This document shows, one piece after another, positions 16,987 to 25,334 of a stretch of DNA of 64,000 nucleotides (the first letter of the stretch is position 1; each line of letters begins with the position of its first letter). Position numbers and translations under genes: made by a program. Below the pieces are notes generated by a model, which saw nothing but the letters and a program-made list of their open reading frames with translations, was not told where the DNA came from and made no database searches. Source of the stretch: JACKII01 sp041687435 (lineage in GTDB: Bacteria > Pseudomonadota > Alphaproteobacteria > Bin95); contig JAWLBX010000002.1 in assembly GCA_041687435.1 (NCBI GenBank), forward strand, positions 186,001 to 250,000, given 5' to 3'.

Positions 16987-18291
16987 ATGAAATTCGGCAT
17001 GTTTTACGAGCATCAGGTACCCCGCCCCTGGGACGAGCGGTCGGAATACCGGGTGTTCCACGAGGCGCTGGAACAGATCGAACTGGCCGACCGGATCGGC
17101 GTCGATCATGTCTGGGAGGTGGAGCACCACTTTCTGGAGGAATACTCGCACTCGTCCGCGCCGGAAGTGTTCCTGGCGGCTGCCAGCCAGCGCACCAAGA
17201 ACATCCGCCTGGGCCATGGCATCAACCTGACCTCGCCGCTCTACAACCATCCGGCCCGGGTGGCGGAGCGCGTCGCGACGCTCGACATTCTCTCCAACGG
17301 CCGGGTGGACTGGGGCACGGGCGAAAGCGCGACGCTGATGGAGATGGAAGGCTTCAACATCGTGCCCGATGAAAAACACGCCCAATGGCGCGAGGGGGCG
17401 GAGCAGGCCGCCAACATGATGGTGATGCAGCCCTACCCCGGCTACCAGGGCCAATATTTCTCCATGCCGGCGCGCAACGTTCTGCCAAAGCCATTGCAGA
17501 AGCCGCACCCGCCAATGTGGCTCGCCTGCTCGCGCCGGGAATCGATCCTGCGCGCCGCGCGGCTCGGCATGGGCGCGCTGATCTTCGGCTTCGTCGAGCC
17601 GGACCAGGCGGCCCAGTGGGTCAAGGAATATTACGACATCATCAAGTCGGACGAATGCGTGCCGCTCGGCCACACGGTCAACCCAAACCTGGCGGCGGTC
17701 AGCGGCTTCTCGCTGCACAGGGACGAGGCCGAGGCGGAACAGCGTGGCCTGCCGGGCTTCCGCTATTTCGGCTATTCGCTGGCGCACTACGTCAATTTCG
17801 GCGAACACACACCGACCGTGACCGGCGTCGCCGACATGTTCGACGAGGTCTACGACACCCTGCCGGATAACGCAGGCCGTGGCGGCATCGGCACGCCGGA
17901 TCAGGTGGAGGCGCACCTGCGGTCCTACGAGGAGATCGGGCTCGACCAGATCATCTTCGTGCAGCAGGTGGGCCGCAACGCGCACGAACACATCTGCGAG
18001 ACGCTGGACCTGTTCGGCCAGACCCTGCTGCCCGCCTTCAAGGAGCGGGAAGCACAGCGGCAGAAGGCCAAACAGGCAGAACTCGCGCCCTATATCGATG
18101 CGGCCCTGGCCCGCAAGGAACGCATGCCGGAGATGCCGCGCGACCAGATCCCGACCGTGAAGGCGGCAGGCAAGCGGCGGATCGAATCCGGCGAGGTTGA
18201 CCCGAGCGGCGGCGCCTTCGTCGACAAGACCCGCGGCGGCGCCATCCCCATCCCCCACGCCGACCCGCGCGCGGCCGCCAAGGCGAAGTGA
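16987..18291 (+). CDS. LLM class (luciferase-like) flavin-dependent oxidoreductase
   Basis: A 434-aa flavin-dependent monooxygenase of the bacterial luciferase superfamily. The TIM-barrel start 'MKFGMFYEHQVPRPW' and 'IGVDHVWEVEHHFLEEYSH' place it with the FMN-linked group. 'ILSNGRVDWGTGESATL', 'QYFSMPARNVLPKPLQKPHPPMW' (cited as the substrate-pocket strand region, residues about 157-179) and 'AARLGMGALIFGF' follow. The last 70 residues are Lys/Arg-rich and extend beyond a minimal domain. The ATG has GAGAGGAAC upstream. The substrate is unknown. Cotranscription with a CoA-transferase and an amidohydrolase suggests catabolism of an organic acid, which is inference. Confidence 0.9.
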   Translation: MKFGMFYEHQVPRPWDERSEYRVFHEALEQIELADRIGVDHVWEVEHHFLEEYSHSSAPEVFLAAASQRTKNIRLGHGINLTSPLYNHPARVAERVATLDILSNGRVDWGTGESATLMEMEGFNIVPDEKHAQWREGAEQAANMMVMQPYPGYQGQYFSMPARNVLPKPLQKPHPPMWLACSRRESILRAARLGMGALIFGFVEPDQAAQWVKEYYDIIKSDECVPLGHTVNPNLAAVSGFSLHRDEAEAEQRGLPGFRYFGYSLAHYVNFGEHTPTVTGVADMFDEVYDTLPDNAGRGGIGTPDQVEAHLRSYEEIGLDQIIFVQQVGRNAHEHICETLDLFGQTLLPAFKEREAQRQKAKQAELAPYIDAALARKERMPEMPRDQIPTVKAAGKRRIESGEVDPSGGAFVDKTRGGAIPIPHADPRAAAKAK

Positions 18292-18812
18292 GCCGCACGC
18301 TGGCGCAAACAGCGGGCGGGGCCGACCGTCTCGTTGGCCCCGCACTGCTGCTTTGCCTGCCATTGCTGTTGGCCGGGTTGGTTCTGCCGAGCCTGCATTT
18401 CCAAAACCTCTGGGTGCTGAACCAGGAATATTCGCTCTGGTCCGCCGCCTGGGCGTTCTGGGAAAAGCAGCATTACAGCCTGTTCGCATTGCTGTTCGGC
18501 TTCACCGTAGCCCTGCCCATCGCCAAGGTGCTGCTGGGACTTTGGGTGTTCTATGCCGCCGACACAGGCCAGCTGCCGGCGAAGCGCTGGCTGCATCCGC
18601 TTTCGGCGCTGGCGAAGTGGTCCATGCTGGATGTGTTCATCGTCGCCGTCGTGGTGCTGGCGCTGGAAGGCTCGCTGCTGACAGCCACCAGCCTGGGGCT
18701 TGGGATCGCTTTGTTTGCCGCCGCGGTCGTGCTATCGGGATGGGCGTACGGGCGGCTCGCGCGCCTGGCCTTGCGGATATCCACGGAAGAAGAGAGACAG
18801 TTGCATGCATGA
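18288..18812 (+). CDS. PqiA-like (paraquat-inducible protein A family) membrane protein
   Basis: A 174-aa inner-membrane protein with four hydrophobic segments, near residues 18-35, 63-90, 105-127 and 133-158. 'LSALAKWSMLDVFIVAVVV' is the hallmark of the PqiA family. E. coli PqiA works with the MCE protein PqiB in lipid transport, but no MCE-domain gene is next to this one. This is a single-domain version, about half of E. coli PqiA. The start is GTG inside the LLM gene's stop (GTGA), and its own end overlaps the amidohydrolase start by eight bases, so it is translationally coupled on both sides. Confidence 0.85.
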   Translation: MSRTLAQTAGGADRLVGPALLLCLPLLLAGLVLPSLHFQNLWVLNQEYSLWSAAWAFWEKQHYSLFALLFGFTVALPIAKVLLGLWVFYAADTGQLPAKRWLHPLSALAKWSMLDVFIVAVVVLALEGSLLTATSLGLGIALFAAAVVLSGWAYGRLARLALRISTEEERQLHA

Positions 18813-19944
18813 TCTGGTGCTGAAGGGCGGTCGCATCGTCGACCCGGCCCAGAATATCGACCGCGTCACCGACATCGCGTTTGCCGATGGCAAGATCGCC
18901 GCCATCGGCGACGGACTGCAAGGCCGCGACACCCGCGACGTTTCGGGAAAAATGGTGACGCCGGGCCTGATCGACCTGCACACCCACGTCTATGCCGGCC
19001 ACACCAGCATCGGCATCGAACCAGACCCGTATGCACGGGCGACCGCCTGCACAACCCTGGTGGATGCGGGCACGGCGGGACCGGCGAATTTTGACGGCTA
19101 TCGCCGCCATATCGTAGAGCCGGCCGATGTGAACATCGTCAGCTATATCAACATCTCGTTTGCCGGCATTTTTGCCTTTTCCAAGACGGTGATGGTTGGC
19201 GAATGCGGCGATTTCCGGCTGCTGCATGCGGAATCCTGCCTGAACGCCATTGAAAAACACCGGGATATCATCTGCGGCGTCAAGGTCCGGATCGGCATGA
19301 CCGCCAGCGGCGGCAAGGGTGCAGCACCGTTGGAAATCGCCCTGGAAGTGGCGGATGCCGCCGGCCTGCCGGTGATGTGCCACCTGGACTATCCGCCGCC
19401 GAGCCGCAAGGCCACGCTGGCGCTGCTGCGCAAGGGCGATGTGCTGACCCACTGCTACCGCCCGTTCCCCGGCGCACCCAGCCATTACGACGGCCGCGTG
19501 CGGGAGGAAATCCTGGAGGCGCGCGAACGCGGAGTGATTTTCGATGTCGGCCATGGCGGCGGCTCGTTCGGCTGGAAAACTGTGGAGGACATGGTGGCCG
19601 CCGGCTTCTATCCCGACTGCATCTCGTCCGACGTCCACTCGCTCAGCATCGAGGGGCCGGCGTTCGACCAGTTGGTGACGATGTCGAAATTCCTGCATTT
19701 GGGCATGAGCGAGGCGGAAATCATTCGCGCCTCCACGCAAGGCCCGGCCAATGCCATCAGCCGGCCGGAACTGGGCTCGCTGGAGATCGGCACCTCCGGC
19801 GATGCCTCGGTTCTTTCCATCGAAGAAGGGGATTTCACCCTGCGCGATGTAAAAGGGCTGGAGCGGCACGCCGGCAAGCATTTCCGGGCGCACGGCATGG
19901 TCATGCGTGGCGGCTGGCGCAGTGCCTTGCCACCGATTGCCTGA
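18805..19944 (+). CDS. Amidohydrolase/deacetylase family metallohydrolase
   Basis: A 379-aa binuclear metal hydrolase of the amidohydrolase superfamily, closest by eye to the amidohydrolase/deacetylase group that includes Atu3266. Metal ligands expected for the superfamily are visible: H59 and H61 in 'GLIDLHTHVYAG', Lys in 'ICGVKVRIGM', His in 'VMCHLDYPP', His in 'VLTHCYRPF', and Asp in 'CISSDVHSLS'. Characterised relatives hydrolyse acetylated or cyclic amide substrates, and annotations as dihydroorotase are usually loose. It ends the six-gene unit, facing lpxL convergently. Confidence 0.9.
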   Translation: MHDLVLKGGRIVDPAQNIDRVTDIAFADGKIAAIGDGLQGRDTRDVSGKMVTPGLIDLHTHVYAGHTSIGIEPDPYARATACTTLVDAGTAGPANFDGYRRHIVEPADVNIVSYINISFAGIFAFSKTVMVGECGDFRLLHAESCLNAIEKHRDIICGVKVRIGMTASGGKGAAPLEIALEVADAAGLPVMCHLDYPPPSRKATLALLRKGDVLTHCYRPFPGAPSHYDGRVREEILEARERGVIFDVGHGGGSFGWKTVEDMVAAGFYPDCISSDVHSLSIEGPAFDQLVTMSKFLHLGMSEAEIIRASTQGPANAISRPELGSLEIGTSGDASVLSIEEGDFTLRDVKGLERHAGKHFRAHGMVMRGGWRSALPPIA

Positions 19945-19972
19945 TTCTTGGCAGCCTGAGCCATGTTTGGGC

Positions 19973-20033
19973 GGCGCTGGCGTCTGCGATAGCATTAGGC
20001 CGGCAATGGCCGGGGCTATCCAATGCCAGCGCC
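19973..20033. repeat. Three-tier nested inverted repeat between convergent genes
   Basis: GGCGCTGGC (19973-19981) pairs with GCCAGCGCC (20025-20033). Inside it GATAGC (19988-19993) pairs with GCTATC (20015-20020). Inside that, CCGG pairs with CCGG around a six-base loop. The 112-base gap between the amidohydrolase (plus) and lpxL (minus) is mostly this structure. It is followed by A residues on the plus strand and not by a T run, so it is not a textbook intrinsic terminator. It could still end both transcripts or stabilise their 3' ends. Confidence 0.6.
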
Positions 20034-20056
20034 AAAAACAGCGATGGCGTACCGGC

Positions 20057-20983
20057 TCAGAGCGTCGGGTCCGGCCATGGGCCTTTGGATTCCGGCCAGC
20101 GCCGGTGCAGCCAGAACCAGTCGCCCGGGTTTGCGCGAATCTGTTGCTCGATCATGCGGTTGAGCGTGGTCATGGCCTCCAGATCGGCCGCCTTGCGCGC
20201 CTTTGGCGCGCGTTCGGCAGGCTGGGGCAGTGTGACCAGGTCGGCATGCAAACGGTAACGGGCAGGCCCCAACCGCTCCGCATAGCCAACGACGACCGCC
20301 GCCCGGAAACGCAAGGCCATCTGCGCAGGCGCCGGTGTGGTCATCGCGGCACGGCCGAAAAACGGCACGGGAATGCCTTCGTTCAGCTTCTGGTCGATCA
20401 GCATGCCGAGATTGCCGCCCGCCGCCAGGACCCGCTGCACTGCCCGGAAGCCGTCCAGGCTTTTCGGCAGCAATTGCAGATCGGGCCCGCGCATCCGGCG
20501 GAAATAGGCATCGACCAGAGGATTGTTGGCCCGGCGGTAGATCAGCGCCTGCGGAAAGCCCGAACGGGCTGCCGCTCGGCCGAACACTTCGAAATTGGAG
20601 AGATGGGCACCGACAAAGATCATCGCCCGACCGCCAGCTTTCGCCTCGCGCAGCCGGTCAAGGACCGTGGGGTCGATTTCGACATGGCCTGTGTCGGCGA
20701 TGGCTTCGAGATGCGGCATTTCCCCGAAAATCCGGCCCAGATTGTCCCACGACTGGCGGACGATTGCCTCGCGCTGGCGCTCATCCAACTCCGGCATGGC
20801 CAAGGCCAGATTGCGGCGGATGCGGTTGGACGCGGGCAGAATAGGCCCCACGGTGCGGGCCACCCAGCCGCCGAAGTTGGATGCCTGTTCCGGGGACAGC
20901 AGGCCGAGCAGGCCGAACACCGCCCGCAGAAGCGCGTATTCGATCGGATCAATCAGCCAGCGTTGCAGCCAGGTTCGCTTCAT
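20057..20983 (-). CDS. LpxL/HtrB-type lipid A acyltransferase
   Basis: Inner-membrane acyltransferase that adds a secondary fatty acid to the lipid A precursor. The protein is 308 aa with one N-terminal hydrophobic segment ('EYALLRAVFGLLGLLS'). The catalytic H(X4)E motif is 'GAHLSNFEVF'. 'NLGRIFGEMPHLE', 'IYRRANNPLVDAYFRRMR' and 'MLIDQKLNEGIPVPFFG' are family motifs, and 'DWFWLHRRWPE' is the standard C-terminus. The ATG at 20983 overlaps the lpxK stop (ATGA). Which acyl chain and position it serves is not readable. Confidence 0.93.
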   Translation of the reverse strand: MKRTWLQRWLIDPIEYALLRAVFGLLGLLSPEQASNFGGWVARTVGPILPASNRIRRNLALAMPELDERQREAIVRQSWDNLGRIFGEMPHLEAIADTGHVEIDPTVLDRLREAKAGGRAMIFVGAHLSNFEVFGRAAARSGFPQALIYRRANNPLVDAYFRRMRGPDLQLLPKSLDGFRAVQRVLAAGGNLGMLIDQKLNEGIPVPFFGRAAMTTPAPAQMALRFRAAVVVGYAERLGPARYRLHADLVTLPQPAERAPKARKAADLEAMTTLNRMIEQQIRANPGDWFWLHRRWPESKGPWPDPTL

Positions 20984-21936
20984 TCCAGGGTCTCCAGCCG
21001 TGCTTGCAGCCAAACGGTCACGGCGTCGGGCGCTTCGAACCGCAGGACGACCGGCAATGTCTCAACCCGTTTTTGCCAATCGGGCGGCAGGCGTACATAG
21101 TCCTTTTCGGTGGTGACCAGCGCTGCGGACTCGCCGGCCTCCTGTGCCAACGCGCACAACTCCGCCTGCGCATAGCGATGATGATCGGCGAACGCATGCG
21201 TGCTGCGCAGATCGGCCCCCAGCGAGCGGAGCGTGGTGAAGAATTTCTCCGGCCGGCCAATGCCGGCAAAGGCCACGAGCGGCCGCCCCCGCCAATTCGC
21301 CGCCCCGGCTTTCGGCACGACCCGCGCCCGGAACACCGGCCCGGCATACGGCAGGTCCGGAACGCCATCGCCCACCAGGATCACCGCATCGGTCCGGGCG
21401 AGCCCCCGGCCCGGCGGCTCCCGCAGCGGTCCCGCTGGCAGGCAGCGGCCATTGCCGAAGCCATGGGCCGCGTCCACCACCAGCAGGGAGATATCCTTCG
21501 CGAGTTCCGGATTCTGGAAACCGTCATCCATCAGAACCAGCCGCGCGCCGGCTTCGGCGGCGGCAATCGCGCCGGCGGGGCGCTTGCGGCTGATCCATGC
21601 TGGCAGGCGCCTTGCCAGAAGCAAGGCCTCGTCGCCGACATCATCGGCGCTGTGACGGTCCGGATCGACGCGCAGGGGCCCAGCGATTCGGCCGCCATAG
21701 CCACGAGTCAGCGCGTGGGGAGACCAGTCCCGCAACAGTTCGGCCAGCGCCAGAACCGCCGGCGTCTTGCCGGCCCCGCCCGCCACCAGATTACCGACGC
21801 AGACAACCGGAACCGGCGCCTGCACCGGTCTTGCCAGCCGGAACCGCAGCCAGCCGCCCGCTGCATACAGCCACCCCGCCGGCGCCAGCAGGCGCGACAG
21901 GAGGGATTGGCCTTGCCAGAAATCAGGCGCGCGCAT
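20980..21936 (-). CDS. lpxK: Tetraacyldisaccharide 4'-kinase
   Basis: Phosphorylates the 4' position of the lipid A disaccharide at the inner membrane. The protein is 318 aa, normal for the family. The N-terminal 'APDFWQGQSLLSRLLAPAG' is the usual LpxK opening, 'VCVGNLVAGGAGKTPAVLAL' is the P-loop, 'ALTRGYGGR' and 'LMDDGFQNPELAKD' (with the DDGFQ motif) follow, and the C-terminal 'HHRYAQAELCALAQEA' and 'VTTEKDYVRLP' are also typical. The ATG at 21936 lies inside the last codons of waaA. A longer frame to 22332 runs through waaA and is rejected. Confidence 0.97.
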   Translation of the reverse strand: MRAPDFWQGQSLLSRLLAPAGWLYAAGGWLRFRLARPVQAPVPVVCVGNLVAGGAGKTPAVLALAELLRDWSPHALTRGYGGRIAGPLRVDPDRHSADDVGDEALLLARRLPAWISRKRPAGAIAAAEAGARLVLMDDGFQNPELAKDISLLVVDAAHGFGNGRCLPAGPLREPPGRGLARTDAVILVGDGVPDLPYAGPVFRARVVPKAGAANWRGRPLVAFAGIGRPEKFFTTLRSLGADLRSTHAFADHHRYAQAELCALAQEAGESAALVTTEKDYVRLPPDWQKRVETLPVVLRFEAPDAVTVWLQARLETLE

Positions 21937-23218
21937 GCGGCTCTTGCTGAGGCTTGCCGGCCTTTGCGGCGGAGACGTAGGGCGCCAGCGCCGCCAGCAC
22001 CTGATCCAGCACCTGACTTTCCGCGGCGGCGACCCGCGCCGCGGCATCCACCATCTGCCGCCGCAGCGGGTCGTCATCCAGAAGCGCCCAAACAGCCTTG
22101 GCCAAGGTTTCGGCGTCCCTGGTGTAATAGGCACCGCCGGCCGCGCGCAGGCTCTCGCAGACCTCGCCGAAATTGTGGACATAGGGGCCGAACAGGATCG
22201 CCGCGCCAAGGCGCGCAGGCTCCAGCGGGTTGTGCCCGCCCACCTCAACCAGCGAGCCACCCACGAATGCGACCTTGGCCAGCCGGTAAAACAGGCCGAG
22301 TTCGCCCAATGTATCGGCAATGTAAACCGCACCGTCCGGCCAGTCGCCGCGGCTGCGTAATTGCGGGTTCAAATGGACGAACGAGGTTTCGGCCCAGGTC
22401 ACGCCGCGGTGGGGATGGCGCGGCACGACGATGGTCAGCAGGTCCGGCAATTCGCGCACCAGCGCCTCGTGCACCGCCGCAACCGCCTCATCCTCCCCCG
22501 GATGCAGGCTGGCGGCGACCCAGCAGGGCCGGTTGCCGATGATCGCCTGCAACCGCCGCAGTTCACCGGCGTCGTACGGCAACGGGGGCGCGGCGGATTT
22601 CAGGTTGCCCCGCACCTCCACCCGCGGCGCGCCCAGGCGGATGAACCGGGCAGCGTCTTCCGCCGTCTGGGGCAGGATCAGGTCGAACGAGCCCAGCAGG
22701 CTTTGCGCCGTCCGCGGCCAGCGCCGCCAACCCGTCGCGGAACGGTCCGACATGCGGCCGTTGAGCAGCACCATGGGGATGCCGCGGTCATGGGTGAACA
22801 AAATCAGATTGGGCCACAATTCCGACTCGACCCACACCGCCAGCTGGGGCCGCCAATGATCCAGGAACCGGGTCACGCCGCCCGGGCGGTCCACCGGAAC
22901 GTATTGGTGAATGACCCCCTCGGGGGCCCGTTCCGACACCAGTTGGGCGGAGGTAACGGTACCAGTGGTCAACAGAATGCGCCAGCCGCCGTTTTCCATG
23001 CGAAACCGTTCCAACAAAGGCAGGACCGAAATCGCCTCGCCAACGCTGGCGGCATGGCACCACAACAGGGGGCCGGCGGGACGCGGAACGCCCGGATGGC
23101 CAAGCCGTTCCGGCAGCCGTTCCGGGTCTTCCCGCCCTTTGGCCTGGCGGCGGCGCAGGTAAAGCCCGATCAGCGGGCCAGCCATACGGGTCAGCAGGCG
23201 GTAGAGGGGCAATAGCAA
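21923..23218 (-). CDS. waaA: 3-deoxy-D-manno-octulosonic acid transferase
   Basis: Adds KDO to lipid IVA, linking lipid A to the core sugar; a GT-B glycosyltransferase on the inner face of the membrane. It is 431 aa. 'LLWCHAASVGEAISVLPLL' contains the catalytic Glu region. 'VWVESELWPNLI', 'LLNGRMSDRSA', 'VVPRHPHRG' and 'FVGGSLVEVGGHNPLEPA' are family motifs. The start is TTG at 23218 behind GGGGAGG. The kdsA gene at 45540 makes the sugar this enzyme uses. Confidence 0.97.
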   Translation of the reverse strand: MLLPLYRLLTRMAGPLIGLYLRRRQAKGREDPERLPERLGHPGVPRPAGPLLWCHAASVGEAISVLPLLERFRMENGGWRILLTTGTVTSAQLVSERAPEGVIHQYVPVDRPGGVTRFLDHWRPQLAVWVESELWPNLILFTHDRGIPMVLLNGRMSDRSATGWRRWPRTAQSLLGSFDLILPQTAEDAARFIRLGAPRVEVRGNLKSAAPPLPYDAGELRRLQAIIGNRPCWVAASLHPGEDEAVAAVHEALVRELPDLLTIVVPRHPHRGVTWAETSFVHLNPQLRSRGDWPDGAVYIADTLGELGLFYRLAKVAFVGGSLVEVGGHNPLEPARLGAAILFGPYVHNFGEVCESLRAAGGAYYTRDAETLAKAVWALLDDDPLRRQMVDAAARVAAAESQVLDQVLAALAPYVSAAKAGKPQQEPHARA

Positions 23219-23236
23219 CGGTCCGGCCCTCCCCTT

Positions 23237-23953
23237 TCACGCCGCCGCCGGCTCTGCCGGTTTAACCGTCGGGGCACCGACGATCCGGTCGGCCTCCGCA
23301 GTCAACCGGTTCATCTCGGTCTCCAGCAGCAGGCGCAACCGTTCGATCTCCACAGACCGGGCGTCGCGCGGCACGGCTATCGGGTCGCCGATGAGGAATG
23401 CGGCACGGCTGAACGGCACCGGCAAGGGTACGATGGTCCGGTCCCACGACCCCACCCGGATCGCGGGGGAGACCGCAGCGGCTGCCGGCACCAAATCGAC
23501 GCCGGCGATCTGCGCCAGACGAATGGCGCCGGCGCTGGCCCGCATGCGGGGGCCGCGCGGACCGTCCGGCGTGATGCCGACAAACCGGCCCGCCTGCAAC
23601 TGCGCAATCACCTGACGCGCAGCCGGAACGCTACCGCGGTTCCGCTGGCCCCGCGCCGTCGATCCTTCGATCACGCCATGGCCCAGCTTCCGCGCGGTAT
23701 TGGCGATCAACTGCCCGTCGCGGGAGCGGGAAATCAGAATATCTGCCCCGGTTCCGCGCCAGCAGACCGCGACCGGCAACAACCGGCCGTGCCAGAAACA
23801 GGCCACCACCGGGCGCCCGCGCCCCAGAATGGCTTCACCCTTCGGCGAGTCGTCCCGAACCATGCGCAGGCAGGCGCGCACCGCCTTCAGATAAGCGGCA
23901 GCAAGCGCCGGCAGAGCCGTCTGAACCGGGCCGCTGGCAAGAAAGCGTTTCAC
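23237..23953 (-). CDS. DUF374 family lysophospholipid acyltransferase-like protein
   Basis: A 238-aa membrane-associated protein of the DUF374 family, related to LPLAT acyltransferases. Motifs are 'VVACFWHGRLLPVAV' (containing the H of the acyltransferase site), 'ILISRSRDGQLIA', 'VIEGSTARGQRNRG' and 'ITPDGPRGPRMRAS'. It has a short hydrophobic N-terminal stretch and an Ala/Pro-rich end. The start is GTG, six bases after pmbA. In many alphaproteobacteria this gene sits directly before waaA, as here, and it probably works on lipid A or another envelope lipid, although the reaction is not established. Confidence 0.9.
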   Translation of the reverse strand: MKRFLASGPVQTALPALAAAYLKAVRACLRMVRDDSPKGEAILGRGRPVVACFWHGRLLPVAVCWRGTGADILISRSRDGQLIANTARKLGHGVIEGSTARGQRNRGSVPAARQVIAQLQAGRFVGITPDGPRGPRMRASAGAIRLAQIAGVDLVPAAAAVSPAIRVGSWDRTIVPLPVPFSRAAFLIGDPIAVPRDARSVEIERLRLLLETEMNRLTAEADRIVGAPTVKPAEPAAA

Positions 23954-23959
23954 CCGGGC

Positions 23960-25303
23960 TCAGGCTCCCGCGACCGTCATGCCATCGATCCGCAGCGAGG
24001 GCGCGTTCACAGAACCGCGGAATTCCAGGTCGTCAGCGGGCTGGATACTGCGGAACATGTCACGCAGATTGCCGGCGATGGTGATCTCGCTGACCGGGTA
24101 GGCAATTTCGCCATTCTCGATCCAGAAACCGGTGCAGCCACGGGAATAGGTACCGGTGACGATATTGACGCCCTGGCCGATCAGTTGTGTGACCAGCAGG
24201 CCCTGCTTGATGTCGCCGATCATGGCGTCCGGCGTCTGCTGGCCCGGCTGCATGTACAGGTTGGTGGTGCCGACACCGGGAGACGCGCCGACGCTGCGCG
24301 TTGCCCGACCATTGCTCTCAAGCCTCAACTGGCGGGCAGTGGCGAGATTGAGCAGCCAGCATTGCAGAACCCCGTCGTCCACAAGGTCCAGCGGCTTTGC
24401 CGGCAACCCCTCACCGTCGAACGGACGCGAGGCGAGGCCCCTGCGGCGGCGGGGGTCGTCGACGATCCGGATGCCGGGCGCGAACACAGCCTCGCCCATG
24501 GCATTTTTGAGAAAACTGGTACCGCGGGCGATGGCCTGGCCGTTGATCGCGCTGGCCAACGTCATCAACATGCCCCCGGCAATGCGCCGGTCGAACACGA
24601 TGGGCACGCCCTGGCTTTTGATCTTGCGGGCGCCAAGCGCCTTCACCGCACGCTCCCCGGCGCGGCGGCCGATGAGGCTGGCGGGCTCCAGGTCCGCCCG
24701 GTGGACGGCGCTGTGCGCGTCGTACTGGCGTTCCATGCCAGTGCCCTCCCCCGCCAGGGCAACCGCGGTCAGGTAAGAGCCGGTGCGCTGGTACTGGGCC
24801 GCGAAGCCATTGCTGGCGACAACGGCCAATGCAGACCGCCCCCAACTCGCCTCCGCGCCTTCGCTGTTGGTGGAAACGCCGGGAACGGCGAGCATTGCAT
24901 CCTCGGCCTCTACCGCAAGCGCACGCAGTTCGTCGACCGACGGCTCGGACGGATCGAACAGGTCGAGATCCGGCCAATCCTTTGCCAGCTGTGCCGGCTC
25001 TGCAAGGCCGGCGGTTGGATCCTCCGGTGCAACCTTCGCCATGGCAACGGCCCGCTCCACCAGCGCGGCCAGCGCGGCAGGGGAGCGGTCGGCGCTGGAT
25101 GCCGCGGCCTGGCGGCGGCCGATCAGTACGCGCAGGCCGATATCCTCGCCCTCGCTACGTTCGACATGCTCCAACGCGCCATGGCGCCAAGCGACGGAGA
25201 GGCTGTCGCCCCGCACGGCAACGGCATCGGCCGCATCGGCACCCGCAGCGCGGGCCCTGGCAACCAAGTCGTCGAGGATGGAAAGAACGGTCGTATCGGT
25301 CAT
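23960..25303 (-). CDS. pmbA: PmbA/TldD family metalloprotease-like protein
   Basis: A 447-aa protein of the TldD/PmbA family. E. coli TldE (PmbA) pairs with TldD to trim microcin B17 and degrade CcdA; TldE itself lacks the HExxH metal motif, and none is seen here. Motifs include 'RVLIGRRQAAASSADRSP', 'NSEGAEASWGRSALAVVASN', 'ADLEPASLIGRRAGERAV', 'GVGTTNLYMQPG' and 'GTYSRGCTGFWIENGEIAYPV', which fix the assignment to the PmbA half. No tldD is in the window. It precedes the lipid A genes by six bases, a common order in the class. Confidence 0.93.
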   Translation of the reverse strand: MTDTTVLSILDDLVARARAAGADAADAVAVRGDSLSVAWRHGALEHVERSEGEDIGLRVLIGRRQAAASSADRSPAALAALVERAVAMAKVAPEDPTAGLAEPAQLAKDWPDLDLFDPSEPSVDELRALAVEAEDAMLAVPGVSTNSEGAEASWGRSALAVVASNGFAAQYQRTGSYLTAVALAGEGTGMERQYDAHSAVHRADLEPASLIGRRAGERAVKALGARKIKSQGVPIVFDRRIAGGMLMTLASAINGQAIARGTSFLKNAMGEAVFAPGIRIVDDPRRRRGLASRPFDGEGLPAKPLDLVDDGVLQCWLLNLATARQLRLESNGRATRSVGASPGVGTTNLYMQPGQQTPDAMIGDIKQGLLVTQLIGQGVNIVTGTYSRGCTGFWIENGEIAYPVSEITIAGNLRDMFRSIQPADDLEFRGSVNAPSLRIDGMTVAGA

Positions 25304-25334
25304 GCCACGGTTCTAGCCCATGGCGTGGGCCACG

